DNA of 25,324 nucleotides from Ruminococcus sp. (GTDB lineage Bacteria > Bacillota > Clostridia > Oscillospirales > Ruminococcaceae), in assembly GCA_023667165.1 (NCBI GenBank), contig JAMPAO010000028.1, forward strand, positions 1-25,324, written 5' to 3'. Each line of letters opens with the position of its first letter. Position 1 is the first letter of the stretch. The notes below the pieces were generated by a model, which saw only the letters and a list, made by a program, of their open reading frames with translations, was not told where the DNA came from and ran no database searches. Of the stretch, positions 7,917 through 13,775 are shown one piece after another. The translations under genes were made by a program, and so were the position numbers.

Positions 7917-8609
7917 ATGATTTATTCTCATGAGGTTGAAACAATGTGCCCCGTTGCACAGGGCGTTGCACACGGTGCCGCTCCGATCCCCGAGGAAGCT
8001 AAATGGGTAAAGGCTAAAGAGATCAAGGACATTTCCGGATTTACCCACGGTATCGGCTGGTGCGCTCCCCAGCAGGGTACCTGCAAGCTGACGCTCAACG
8101 TCAAGGAGGGCGTTATACAGGAGGCTCTGGTAGAAACTATCGGCTGCTCCGGCATGACCCATTCGGCGGCTATGGCTGCGGAGATACTCCCCGGCAGAAC
8201 TATTCTCGAGGCACTTAACACCGACCTGGTCTGTGACGCGATCAACACCGCTATGAGAGAGCTTTTCCTCCAGATCGTATACGGCCGTTCGCAGTCCGCC
8301 TTTTCCGAGGACGGTCTTGTTGTGGGCGCGGGACTTGAGGATCTGGGCAAGGGTCTGCGTTCTCAGGTAGGCACCATGTACGGCACCTTGGCTAAGGGTC
8401 CGCGCTATCTTGAAATGACCGACGGATACGTTACGGGCATCGCTCTTAACGAGGACGACGAGATCATCGGCTATCAGTTTGTAAACTTCGGCAAGATGAT
8501 GGACTTCATCAAGGGCGGCGACGACGCAAACACCGCTTTTGAAAAGGCTAAGGGTCAGTACGGAAGAGTTGCCGACGCTGCTAAGATCATCGATCCGAGA
8601 AAGCAGTAA
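7917..8609 (+). CDS. NifU/IscU N-terminal-like protein (partner of GGGtGRT protein)
   Basis: 230-aa protein with the layout of a NifU_N/IscU-type Fe-S scaffold: GTCKLTLNVKEGVIQEA (about residues 54-70), ETIGCSGMTHSAAMAAEILPG (73-93) and NTDLVCDAIN (101-110). Cysteines C49, C56, C77 and C106 are candidates for metal or cluster binding, while the order differs from classical IscU. An extra C-terminal stretch of about 90 residues is specific to this version. The neighbour is the GGGtGRT protein, with which it forms a bicistron (35 nt between stop and next start). Established knowledge only goes as far as family resemblance; the assembly role is inferred. ATG at 7917 follows AAAGGAG at a 12-nt distance. 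No IscS, SufB or ferredoxin gene lies nearby. Confidence 0.75.
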   Translation: MIYSHEVETMCPVAQGVAHGAAPIPEEAKWVKAKEIKDISGFTHGIGWCAPQQGTCKLTLNVKEGVIQEALVETIGCSGMTHSAAMAAEILPGRTILEALNTDLVCDAINTAMRELFLQIVYGRSQSAFSEDGLVVGAGLEDLGKGLRSQVGTMYGTLAKGPRYLEMTDGYVTGIALNEDDEIIGYQFVNFGKMMDFIKGGDDANTAFEKAKGQYGRVADAAKIIDPRKQ

Positions 8610-8644
8610 TATTGCCCGAAAATTTATCAAGGAGGAAAACTACA

Positions 8645-9646
8645 ATGGCTTTATTTGAGTCTTATGAAAGAAGAGAAAAGCAGATCCTCGAGGTACTGGG
8701 ACAGTACGGCATAAATTCTATCGAGGAAACTGCCGAAATAACCAAGGCTAAGGGTCTTGACATCTACAAGCTGGTGGAGGGCATTCAGCCTATATGCTTT
8801 GAGAACGCCAAGTGGGCGTACACCGTAGGCTGCGCTATAGCCATAAAGAAGGGCTGCACAAGAGCTGCTGACGCTGCCGCTGCAATAGGCGAGGGACTTC
8901 AGGCGTTCTGTATCCCCGGTTCCGTTGCGGATCAGAGAAAGGTCGGCTTAGGTCACGGAAATCTCGGCAAAATGCTGCTCGAGGAGGACACCAAGTGCTT
9001 TGCTTTCCTGGCGGGTCACGAATCCTTTGCGGCTGCGGAGGGAGCTATCGGTATCGCCGAAAAGGCAAACAGAGTAAGGAAAGAACCTCTCAGAGTTATC
9101 CTTAACGGACTCGGCAAGGACGCCGCTCAGATAATCGCCCGTATCAACGGCTTTACATATGTTGAAACAGAGATGGATTATTATACCGGAGAGGTAAAGG
9201 AAGTATTCCGCAAGTCTTACTCCGACGGACTTCGCGCAAAGGTGAACTGCTACGGCGCAAACGACGTAACGGAGGGTGTTGCCATCATGTGGAAAGAGGG
9301 CGTTGACGTTTCCATCACAGGAAACTCCACCAACCCCACGCGTTTCCAGCATCCGGTTGCGGGTACTTACAAGAAAGAGTGCAACGACAAGGGCAAGAAG
9401 TACTTCTCCGTTGCCTCCGGCGGCGGTACGGGACGTACTCTCCACCCCGACAATATGGCGGCAGGCCCCGCTTCCTACGGCATGACCGACACAATGGGAA
9501 GAATGCATTCCGACGCACAGTTCGCAGGATCATCCTCCGTTCCCGCACATGTTGAGATGATGGGACTTATCGGTATGGGAAACAACCCCATGGTCGGCGC
9601 GACGGTAGCCTGTGCGGTTGCGGTCGAGGAGGCTATGAAAGGCTGA
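8645..9646 (+). CDS. GGGtGRT protein, function unknown
   Basis: 333-aa member of the GGGtGRT family, recognised by the literal motif SVASGGGTGRTLHPDN with GGGTGRT at residues 259-265. It is a soluble, glycine-rich protein without signal peptide or membrane segments. Other conspicuous stretches are GLGHGNLGKMLLEE (101-114), CFAFLAGHESFAAAEGAIG (118-136) and PVAGTYKKEC (237-246). Cysteines occur at 51, 63, 71, 89, 118, 202 and 246, which would fit redox or cluster chemistry, but that is inference. The family is known from anaerobes and has no assigned reaction that I know of. The ATG at 8645 has a textbook AAGGAGG (8629-8635) 9 nt upstream; a TTG at 8612 in the same frame is rejected. It is followed by a strong terminator. 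Confidence 0.9.
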   Translation: MALFESYERREKQILEVLGQYGINSIEETAEITKAKGLDIYKLVEGIQPICFENAKWAYTVGCAIAIKKGCTRAADAAAAIGEGLQAFCIPGSVADQRKVGLGHGNLGKMLLEEDTKCFAFLAGHESFAAAEGAIGIAEKANRVRKEPLRVILNGLGKDAAQIIARINGFTYVETEMDYYTGEVKEVFRKSYSDGLRAKVNCYGANDVTEGVAIMWKEGVDVSITGNSTNPTRFQHPVAGTYKKECNDKGKKYFSVASGGGTGRTLHPDNMAAGPASYGMTDTMGRMHSDAQFAGSSSVPAHVEMMGLIGMGNNPMVGATVACAVAVEEAMKG

Positions 9647-9774
9647 TAATTAAAAAATATCCTCTTTGAGCGTATGCTTTTATACCTGTTTCTGCATAAA
9701 GTTCTTGCAAAAATCAGCCTAATACGTTCCGATCGCAATGGGCTTTTTAAGCCGAAAACGGTATTCGAGGGATA

Positions 9775-9810
9775 AAACAGCGCCGATCGTAAAACCGGCG
9801 CTGTTTTTTT
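9775..9810 (+). terminator. Rho-independent terminator after the GGGtGRT gene
   Basis: AAACAGCGCCG (9775-9785) pairs perfectly with CGGCGCTGTTT (9796-9806) around a 10-nt loop, ending in a run of seven T. The A-run on the left could also let it work leftward. Confidence 0.92.
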
Positions 9811-10116
9811 GATTCATATCGGTAATCCGGAAGATGAACAAAAGGAACAAATACGGTGCAATAAAAGGAGAAAAAGAAACGGATCTGAATTATGAAGAAA
9901 CAATGCGGAGAATTGCCAAATGAGGCGGATGAAAGAAGAAACATTTTACACGGGGTGTTTCTGTTTTTAAAGGCAAAAATCAAATAATTGTTGTACCGAA
10001 GATAACGGCAATATGGCATTATCACGCATATATGGCATAGCGTCTTGCGCTAAGCGAACTTACCTATCAAAGCTATCGGTGAGGCAGCCGCGGAGGTTTT
10101 TGAGAATATAATAAAC
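9811..10116. other. AT-rich spacer at the left edge of the accessory islet
   Basis: No convincing gene. One short open frame, 9892-9987 (31 codons), begins with MKKQCGELPNEADERR but has no well-spaced ribosome binding site or known relative. Base composition drops here compared with the preceding operon. Confidence 0.5.
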
Positions 10117-10145
10117 TTGACAATCCGTAAAGGAAATAGTATAAT
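10117..10145 (+). promoter_or_regulatory. perfect-consensus sigma-A promoter pointing into the IS200 element
   Basis: TTGACA (10117-10122), 17-nt spacer, TATAAT (10140-10145). No native gene follows before the insertion element, whose left-end hairpin begins about 60 bp downstream. It may once have driven a gene now separated by the insertion, or the IS5-like remnant or the genes at 11232-12454. Confidence 0.7.
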
Positions 10146-10202
10146 AAAAATATAATAACGGAAAACAAAAGAAAAGCATATAATGTGAAACTGATTGCCA
10201 AC

Positions 10203-10235
10203 CTCAACCCCCCAGCTATGCTGGGGAGAATTGAG
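10203..10235 (+). repeat. left-end hairpin of the IS200 element
   Basis: CCCCAGC (10210-10216) pairs with GCTGGGG (10220-10226) around TAT, and an outer CTCAA (10203-10207) pairs with TTGAG (10231-10235). Imperfect subterminal hairpins of this kind are what TnpA recognises. Confidence 0.75.
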
Positions 10236-10253
10236 TAAGACGTATCGGGTGTC

Positions 10254-10282
10254 GTGACAAAAAGCACCTCCTATGATATAAT
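10254..10282 (+). promoter_or_regulatory. candidate internal promoter of tnpA
   Basis: GTGACA (10254-10259), 17-nt spacer, TATAAT (10277-10282). A transcript starting near 10289 would lack the left arm of the inverted repeat at 10265-10277 and so would leave the tnpA ribosome binding site open. Confidence 0.5.
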
Positions 10283-10323
10283 AACAATGGTGTCGCAAGC
10301 CAAAGTAAAAATCATAGGAGGTG
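10265..10323 (+). promoter_or_regulatory. inverted repeat that sequesters the tnpA ribosome binding site
   Basis: CACCTCCTATGAT (10265-10277) is perfectly complementary to ATCATAGGAGGTG (10311-10323), which contains the tnpA ribosome binding site AGGAGGTG, 7 nt before the ATG. Transcripts entering from outside the element would fold and block translation. The IS200 element of enterobacteria is known to repress its transposase through a leader hairpin; applying that here is inference. Confidence 0.75.
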
Positions 10324-10330
10324 GTCCGAA

Positions 10331-10750
10331 ATGGACACTAATAGTTTATCACATACAAGGTGGAGTTGTCAATATCATATCGTGTTTATACCAAAATACC
10401 GAAAAAGGGTAATGTATGGAAAAGTACGGGAAGATATGAGAGAGATACTGCGAACATTATGTCAATACAAAAAGGTAGAGATAATAGAGGGAGCAGTATG
10501 TGCCGACCATATTCATATGTGTGTCAGCATACCGCCCAAGCTAAGTGTATCAGAGTTTGTGGGTTATCTGAAAGGGAAATCTGCATTGATGATACATGAC
10601 AGACATCCTGAAATGACGAATAAATGGAACAGAGAGTTTTGGGCAAGAGGTTACTATGTGACAACAATTGGCAATGTCAATGAAGAAACAATAAAGAAAT
10701 ATATTGCAGAACAGGAAGATGAATCTAAAAAGGAAGGTACTCGCATTTAG
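10331..10750 (+). CDS. tnpA: IS200/IS605-family transposase TnpA (Y1 HUH)
   Basis: 139-aa single-strand transposase. The HUH metal-binding motif is H60-I-H62 in ADHIHMCVSIPP, and the catalytic tyrosine is Y124 in IKKYIAEQ, with Q128 as the usual third metal ligand. Other family features are the N-terminal CQYHIVFIPKYRKRV and REFWARGYYVTTIG. Full length for the family (about 130-155 aa), with no frameshift, so it may be active. The start codon is fixed by AGGAGGTG 7 nt upstream; that site lies inside an inverted repeat. No tnpB or other cargo follows. The stop codon overlaps the first of three short hairpins. Confidence 0.95.
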   Translation: MDTNSLSHTRWSCQYHIVFIPKYRKRVMYGKVREDMREILRTLCQYKKVEIIEGAVCADHIHMCVSIPPKLSVSEFVGYLKGKSALMIHDRHPEMTNKWNREFWARGYYVTTIGNVNEETIKKYIAEQEDESKKEGTRI

Positions 10751-10828
10751 CCTCTTTTAGAGGCTGCCAGTACTTGGCTTGCGATACTCACCTTTTAGGT
10801 GTGCTTGCATTAAAGCCCTTTTAGGGCT
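10749..10828 (+). other. three hairpins with identical TTTTA loops, downstream of tnpA
   Basis: AGCCTC/GAGGCT (10749-10765), CACC/GGTG (10789-10801) and AGCCC/GGGCT (10814-10828) all enclose the loop TTTTA, though their stems differ in sequence. A further small hairpin GCCA/TGGC lies between the first two at about 10765-10777. They fill the gap between tnpA and the right-end hairpin. They could be a 3' untranslated structure, a terminator series, or binding sites of the transposition complex. Confidence 0.6.
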
Positions 10829-10836
10829 ATTCTCAA

Positions 10837-10857
10837 ACCACCGCTTGAAGCGGTGGT
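10837..10857 (+). repeat. right-end hairpin of the IS200 element
   Basis: ACCACCGC (10837-10844) pairs with GCGGTGGT (10850-10857) around TTGAA. It is the strongest hairpin at the right side and matches the expected subterminal position; the cleavage site should be a short distance to its right. Confidence 0.75.
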
Positions 10858-10912
10858 CATGACTGACATACAGTCAACGGGAAATGACAGAACTGTTAGT
10901 ATGGAATAAGGC

Positions 10913-11150
10913 AATAAAAGCAAGTGGGGAAAGAGAGAGTTGATCAATGCAGCGTTGTATCCTGTTTACAGCGGCTGCAAACGGGGGCAGTTACCGCCAC
11001 ACGTGACAGATTCCCAAAGCGTTAAAACCCGTATATTCTTCGGATAATTGAGGTTATGACAGGTAAGGTGTAAATGACATACAGAAAATCTGCCATTTAA
11101 AGGTAATGGCTTACAGATTCAACCAACGGATTAGTGATACCCGAATACAA
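10913..11150 (+). pseudogene. decayed IS5-like DDE transposase fragment
   Basis: Frame from 10913 to 11047 reads ELINAALYPVYSGCKRGQLP, like the N-terminal domain of IS5-family transposases (typically ...NAILY...TGCQWRMLP), then passes directly to DSQSVKT, which in intact proteins carries the first catalytic Asp about 50 residues further on. A stop follows. In a second frame from 11052, GYDR, a stop and then GVNDIQK resemble the family segment GYDRGKKVNGIKRH. So at least one internal deletion, one frameshift and several stops are visible. There is no start codon or ribosome binding site. The reading is from recognisable motifs only; a profile search of all three frames would settle it. Confidence 0.7.
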
Positions 11151-11165
11151 ATGCTATGACATCTT

Positions 11166-11195
11166 TTGACGAAGAAGATCTAAATGACGTATTTT
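11166..11195 (+). promoter_or_regulatory. weak sigma-A promoter candidate
   Basis: TTGACG (11166-11171), 18-nt spacer, TATTTT (11190-11195), 36 nt before the ATG of the YwqK-like gene. Off-consensus, so only tentative. Confidence 0.4.
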
Positions 11196-11231
11196 ATTGT
11201 GACAAACGTAATGAATTTTGGAGGAATTTTT

Positions 11232-11684
11232 ATGTTTAAATTTAAAAATGAGTTCAGTTATGATGATATTTTATCACCAAGCGAGGTTAAAGAAAAGGGC
11301 ATACTCTTTAACAATGAAAGATTTGTGTATGAATGTTATTCGGAAAACGGAATCGCGCATTATGAAAGACTTTTTTATACTGATGATAATAACGTAAAAG
11401 CACCTTTTTCGGGATTGCTTTATGCATTATATCCTGATGGGATTGTGTCAGGATACAGCTTTTTCAAGGACGGCTATCATGAGGGGGAAGATGCTCATTT
11501 CTATGATGACGGTGCGATTGCTAAATATACGAATTATCATAAAGACGAATCAAGGACACTGATCATAGAATGGTCAAAAGACGGAACTATCAGCAGAATA
11601 GAGGAGATGTTCAACGTCGGAAACCGCCAAAAGCGTATTGAATATGATGAGAGTGGAAATATTATAAATCAATATGAGAGATAA
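11232..11684 (+). CDS. small YwqK/MORN-variant-like protein
   Basis: 150-aa acidic soluble protein built of short Tyr/Gly-rich strands: YSENGIAHYERLFY, GLLYALYPDGIVSGYSFFKDG, HFYDDGAIAKYTNY, IEWSKDGTISRIEE and IEYDESGNIINQYE. The pattern of about 20-residue units resembles the MORN-variant repeats of the YwqK family. Some members of that family are annotated as toxin-immunity or antitoxin partners, but no toxin gene is next to this one, so that role is not supported here. GGAGG (11220-11224) is 7 nt before the ATG at 11232; an in-frame ATG at 11184 lacks such a site. It is AT-rich like the transposon remnants to its left. The endonuclease V gene follows closely and may be co-transcribed. Confidence 0.75.
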   Translation: MFKFKNEFSYDDILSPSEVKEKGILFNNERFVYECYSENGIAHYERLFYTDDNNVKAPFSGLLYALYPDGIVSGYSFFKDGYHEGEDAHFYDDGAIAKYTNYHKDESRTLIIEWSKDGTISRIEEMFNVGNRQKRIEYDESGNIINQYER

Positions 11685-11758
11685 AATTGTCTGAGCTTTG
11701 CCGCTATGATTTTTTATCAAGTGTGGAAAGCCGCAGCAGAAAAAAGAGTGATAGATTA

Positions 11759-12454
11759 ATGGAAACAAGCAAAATGCAGGAAGAATTTTTGAATCAGCAA
11801 AACAAACTCAGAAGCAGGATAAATACCGAAGATACTTTTAATATTGATTCGGTAAACTCTATTGCCGGAGTTGACCTTGCGTATTGGAACGATGATGACG
11901 GTCAGGAATATGCAGTCTGTTGTGTTGTAATTATTGACAAAGCAACGCATGATCTGCTCGAAACAAAATCATACAGCGGGAAAATCGAAGTTCCGTATAT
12001 GCCCGGATTTCTCGCTTTTCGTGAATTGCCGCTTGTGGTGAAAGCTGTAGAGCTGATTAAAAACAAGCCCGATATATATATGTTTGACGGAAATGGTTAT
12101 CTTCATCCACGACATATGGGAATTGCAACCCATGCGTCATTTTATCTGAATGTGCCAACGATCGGTGTTGCGAAAACTTATTACAGAGTTGAAAAAAACC
12201 TTGATTATATTGAGCCTGACGCTTGTTCGGGAAGTTATACAGATATTGTATACAATAATGAAGTATACGGCAGAGTGCTTAGGACTCACGATAATGTAAG
12301 ACCCGTTTTCGTGTCGGTAGGAAATAACATCTCGCTTGATACAGCAGTAAAACTTACTATGGATATGGTGGGTGAGGAAAGCCGTATACCTGTTCCCACA
12401 CGTCTTGCCGATTTGGAAACACATAAAATGCGTGCTGCTTTGAGGGATAAATAA
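11759..12454 (+). CDS. nfi: endonuclease V (deoxyinosine 3' endonuclease)
   Basis: 231-aa DNA repair enzyme that nicks DNA one phosphodiester 3' of deoxyinosine. All family motifs are present: GVDLAYW with D39, the wedge/recognition segment PYMPGFLAFRE with E89, and MFDGNGYLHPRHMG with D110; the three acidic residues form the metal site. Later motifs are TIGVAKTYY, VFVSVGNNISLDTA and PTRLADLETHK. Length matches the usual 220-230 aa. The start is uncertain: the ATG at 11759 is preceded by AGAGTGAT and gives family length, while a TTG at 11687, three bases after the preceding gene, would add 24 residues that resemble nothing. The gene is AT-rich relative to its right-hand neighbours and may have come in with the accessory islet. 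Confidence 0.92.
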   Translation: METSKMQEEFLNQQNKLRSRINTEDTFNIDSVNSIAGVDLAYWNDDDGQEYAVCCVVIIDKATHDLLETKSYSGKIEVPYMPGFLAFRELPLVVKAVELIKNKPDIYMFDGNGYLHPRHMGIATHASFYLNVPTIGVAKTYYRVEKNLDYIEPDACSGSYTDIVYNNEVYGRVLRTHDNVRPVFVSVGNNISLDTAVKLTMDMVGEESRIPVPTRLADLETHKMRAALRDK

Positions 12455-12557
12455 ATTTTAAAATGTGCGTTGAGCGGTAGTGTCAACACGCCCTAACTGC
12501 AAGGAAAGCACAGATCCCGATTTATACGGTACTTCACCTTGTCGGACCGAATAACGG

Positions 12558-12593
12558 AAAAACGGTATTGCCTGTCAAAGCGGCGCCGTTTTT
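12558..12593. terminator. bidirectional terminator between endonuclease V and araC-type gene
   Basis: AAAAACGG (12558-12565) and CCGTTTTT (12586-12593) form a perfect 8-bp stem with a 20-nt loop that may hold an inner GCC/GGC pair. With A on one side and T on the other it could end both the rightward nfi transcript and the leftward regulator transcript, whose stop is about 97 nt away. Confidence 0.55.
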
Positions 12594-12689
12594 GCTGTCG
12601 GTCATCCGGCTGCCCGTACTATGTACCGTGAAATACGTTCAGCAGACATCGGAGGCTTTATGACGGACGTCTTCGCCCATATCCGAACG

Positions 12690-13562
12690 TCAGCTTCTTT
12701 TTTTATATTCCGAGGGAGTTACGCCCGTTTTTTTCTTAAATAATCTGCTGAAATAATTCACATCGTCAAATCCGCACTTTTCCGCCGTTTCGGATACTGT
12801 CATCCCGTGGCTTTTCAGCAGAGCGCAGCCTCGGCTTATGCGCAGATCCGTGATATACTCCGTAGGCGTGCAATGATATGCGCTTTTGAAGATACGCAAA
12901 AAATGCCGCTGCGAGTAATGAGAAAGCTCCGCAAGCTCGGCTGCGGAAACGTTCCGGTCAAAATGATTTTCCATATACGATACCGCCCTTGCGATATTAA
13001 TAATATCCTGTTCGTCCTTGCCGTCTTTGAAGCTGTACATACGCGAAAGCATTGCCGCAAGCTGCGCAAACTGCGCGGTCAGCATGGTTTTACGGCACTC
13101 CCCGCCGTGTTCGTATTCCTTTATCATATCGTCGACCAGAGCCTTTACCGCCGCGTAGCTTTCACGGCTGAGCTTCAGTCTGCTTTCAAAGCTCTGCGCC
13201 CTTGCCATCTGCGGCTCAAGCACGAACAGCGCCTGAAATCCCGCGCTTGCGGCAATATCGGGCAGATGAGAAAGCATATCGTCATGGCGGTACATTATAT
13301 TGCAAATGCGGAAATTTTCGGTACGCCTGTATCCGTGGACCGTATCGCTGCCAACTACGAATACGTCGCCTTTTTTTACCGTGTACTCCTCGCTGTTCAC
13401 CATATGCACCGCGCTGCCGTCGGTAACGATCACCAGCTCGTTGAAATCGCTGTGCGAATGGATATACAGATCGGTATCATGCCCGCCGTACTGAATAAAA
13501 AAAGGAAAATCCGCATCATCCGTAAACCAGCTCAGATACGCCCTTGCAATATTATTTTCCAC
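12690..13562 (-). CDS. AraC-family transcriptional regulator
   Basis: 290-aa regulator. Residues about 1-130 are a cupin-type sensor domain (HSHSDFNELVIVTDGSAV, YTVKKGDVFVVGSDTVHGY). Residues about 185-290 are the double helix-turn-helix DNA-binding domain (SAAELAELSHYSQRHFLRIFKSAY, ISRGCALLKSHGMTVSETAEKCGF, FSRLFKKKTGVTPSEYKK). The start is a GTG at 13562, with AGGAGGGT 6 nt upstream; an in-frame ATG at 13601 overlaps the promoter and lacks a ribosome binding site. It is divergent from the GH43-GH5 operon and shares a 213-bp region with it, so it most likely controls that operon in response to a sugar, probably an arabinose, xylose or oligosaccharide signal. The inducer is inferred from context only. 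Confidence 0.92.
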   Translation of the reverse strand: MENNIARAYLSWFTDDADFPFFIQYGGHDTDLYIHSHSDFNELVIVTDGSAVHMVNSEEYTVKKGDVFVVGSDTVHGYRRTENFRICNIMYRHDDMLSHLPDIAASAGFQALFVLEPQMARAQSFESRLKLSRESYAAVKALVDDMIKEYEHGGECRKTMLTAQFAQLAAMLSRMYSFKDGKDEQDIINIARAVSYMENHFDRNVSAAELAELSHYSQRHFLRIFKSAYHCTPTEYITDLRISRGCALLKSHGMTVSETAEKCGFDDVNYFSRLFKKKTGVTPSEYKKRS

Positions 13563-13586
13563 AGCGCACCCTCCTTTTTTATTTGT

Positions 13587-13615
13587 ATTATAGCATATCA
13601 AGTCAGCATTTTCAA
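13587..13615 (-). promoter_or_regulatory. sigma-A promoter of the AraC-type gene
   Basis: On the minus strand TTGAAA (13615-13610), 17-nt spacer, TATAAT (13592-13587), 25 nt before the GTG start. Confidence 0.75.
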
Positions 13616-13656
13616 GACAAATTATAGCACAAAACAGCCAAAATTACCGCAGAGCC

Positions 13657-13685
13657 TTGAAATATCAGTAAAACGGCGGTATAAT
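13657..13685 (+). promoter_or_regulatory. sigma-A promoter of the GH43-GH5_4 operon
   Basis: TTGAAA (13657-13662), 17-nt spacer, TATAAT (13680-13685). It is divergent from the regulator promoter, and the two -35 boxes are 41 bp apart, enough for an AraC dimer in between. Confidence 0.75.
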
Positions 13686-13705
13686 TACGGGAGTGGAGCA
13701 TTGAG

Positions 13706-13757
13706 ATCAAACCGCGGCTTGCGGCTGCTTTGTGATGATCCGCCGCTTTGCTTTGAT
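13706..13757 (+). promoter_or_regulatory. leader inverted repeat before the GH43 gene
   Basis: ATCAAA (13706-13711) and GCGGC (13714-13718) can pair with GCCGC (13742-13746) and TTTGAT (13752-13757). The hairpin would form in the 5' leader and ends just before the ribosome binding site AAAGGAGG (13762-13769). It could equally be an operator for the adjacent regulator. Confidence 0.4.
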
Positions 13758-13775
13758 ATTTAAAGGAGGTTTATT

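Larger units (their letters stand above)
10203..10857 (+). mobile_element. IS200-type insertion sequence (IS200/IS605 family, tnpA only)
   Basis: A single HUH transposase gene is framed by a left-end hairpin (10203-10235) and a right-end hairpin (10837-10857), with no tnpB. Such elements transpose as single strands, have subterminal hairpins instead of terminal inverted repeats, and make no target duplication, so the exact ends cannot be fixed from one copy. The real ends probably lie a few to twenty bases outside the hairpins. The element sits beside a decayed IS5-like transposase, in AT-rich DNA. Confidence 0.85.

Noticed and set aside
7533..8630. Long leftward open frame opposite the NifU-like gene
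   Set aside because: It is the antisense of a well-supported gene with strong start signals; the translated sequence has no family features.
9892..9987. 31-codon open frame near the islet edge
   Set aside because: No well-spaced ribosome binding site and no known relative.
11232..12454. Toxin-antitoxin or defence module formed by the YwqK-like protein and endonuclease V
   Set aside because: Endonuclease V has a complete repair-enzyme active site, and no toxin domain is visible; adjacency alone does not support it.
12807..13763. Rightward 318-codon frame across the AraC-type gene
   Set aside because: It lies antisense to a clear AraC regulator and runs through its promoter; no ribosome binding site.
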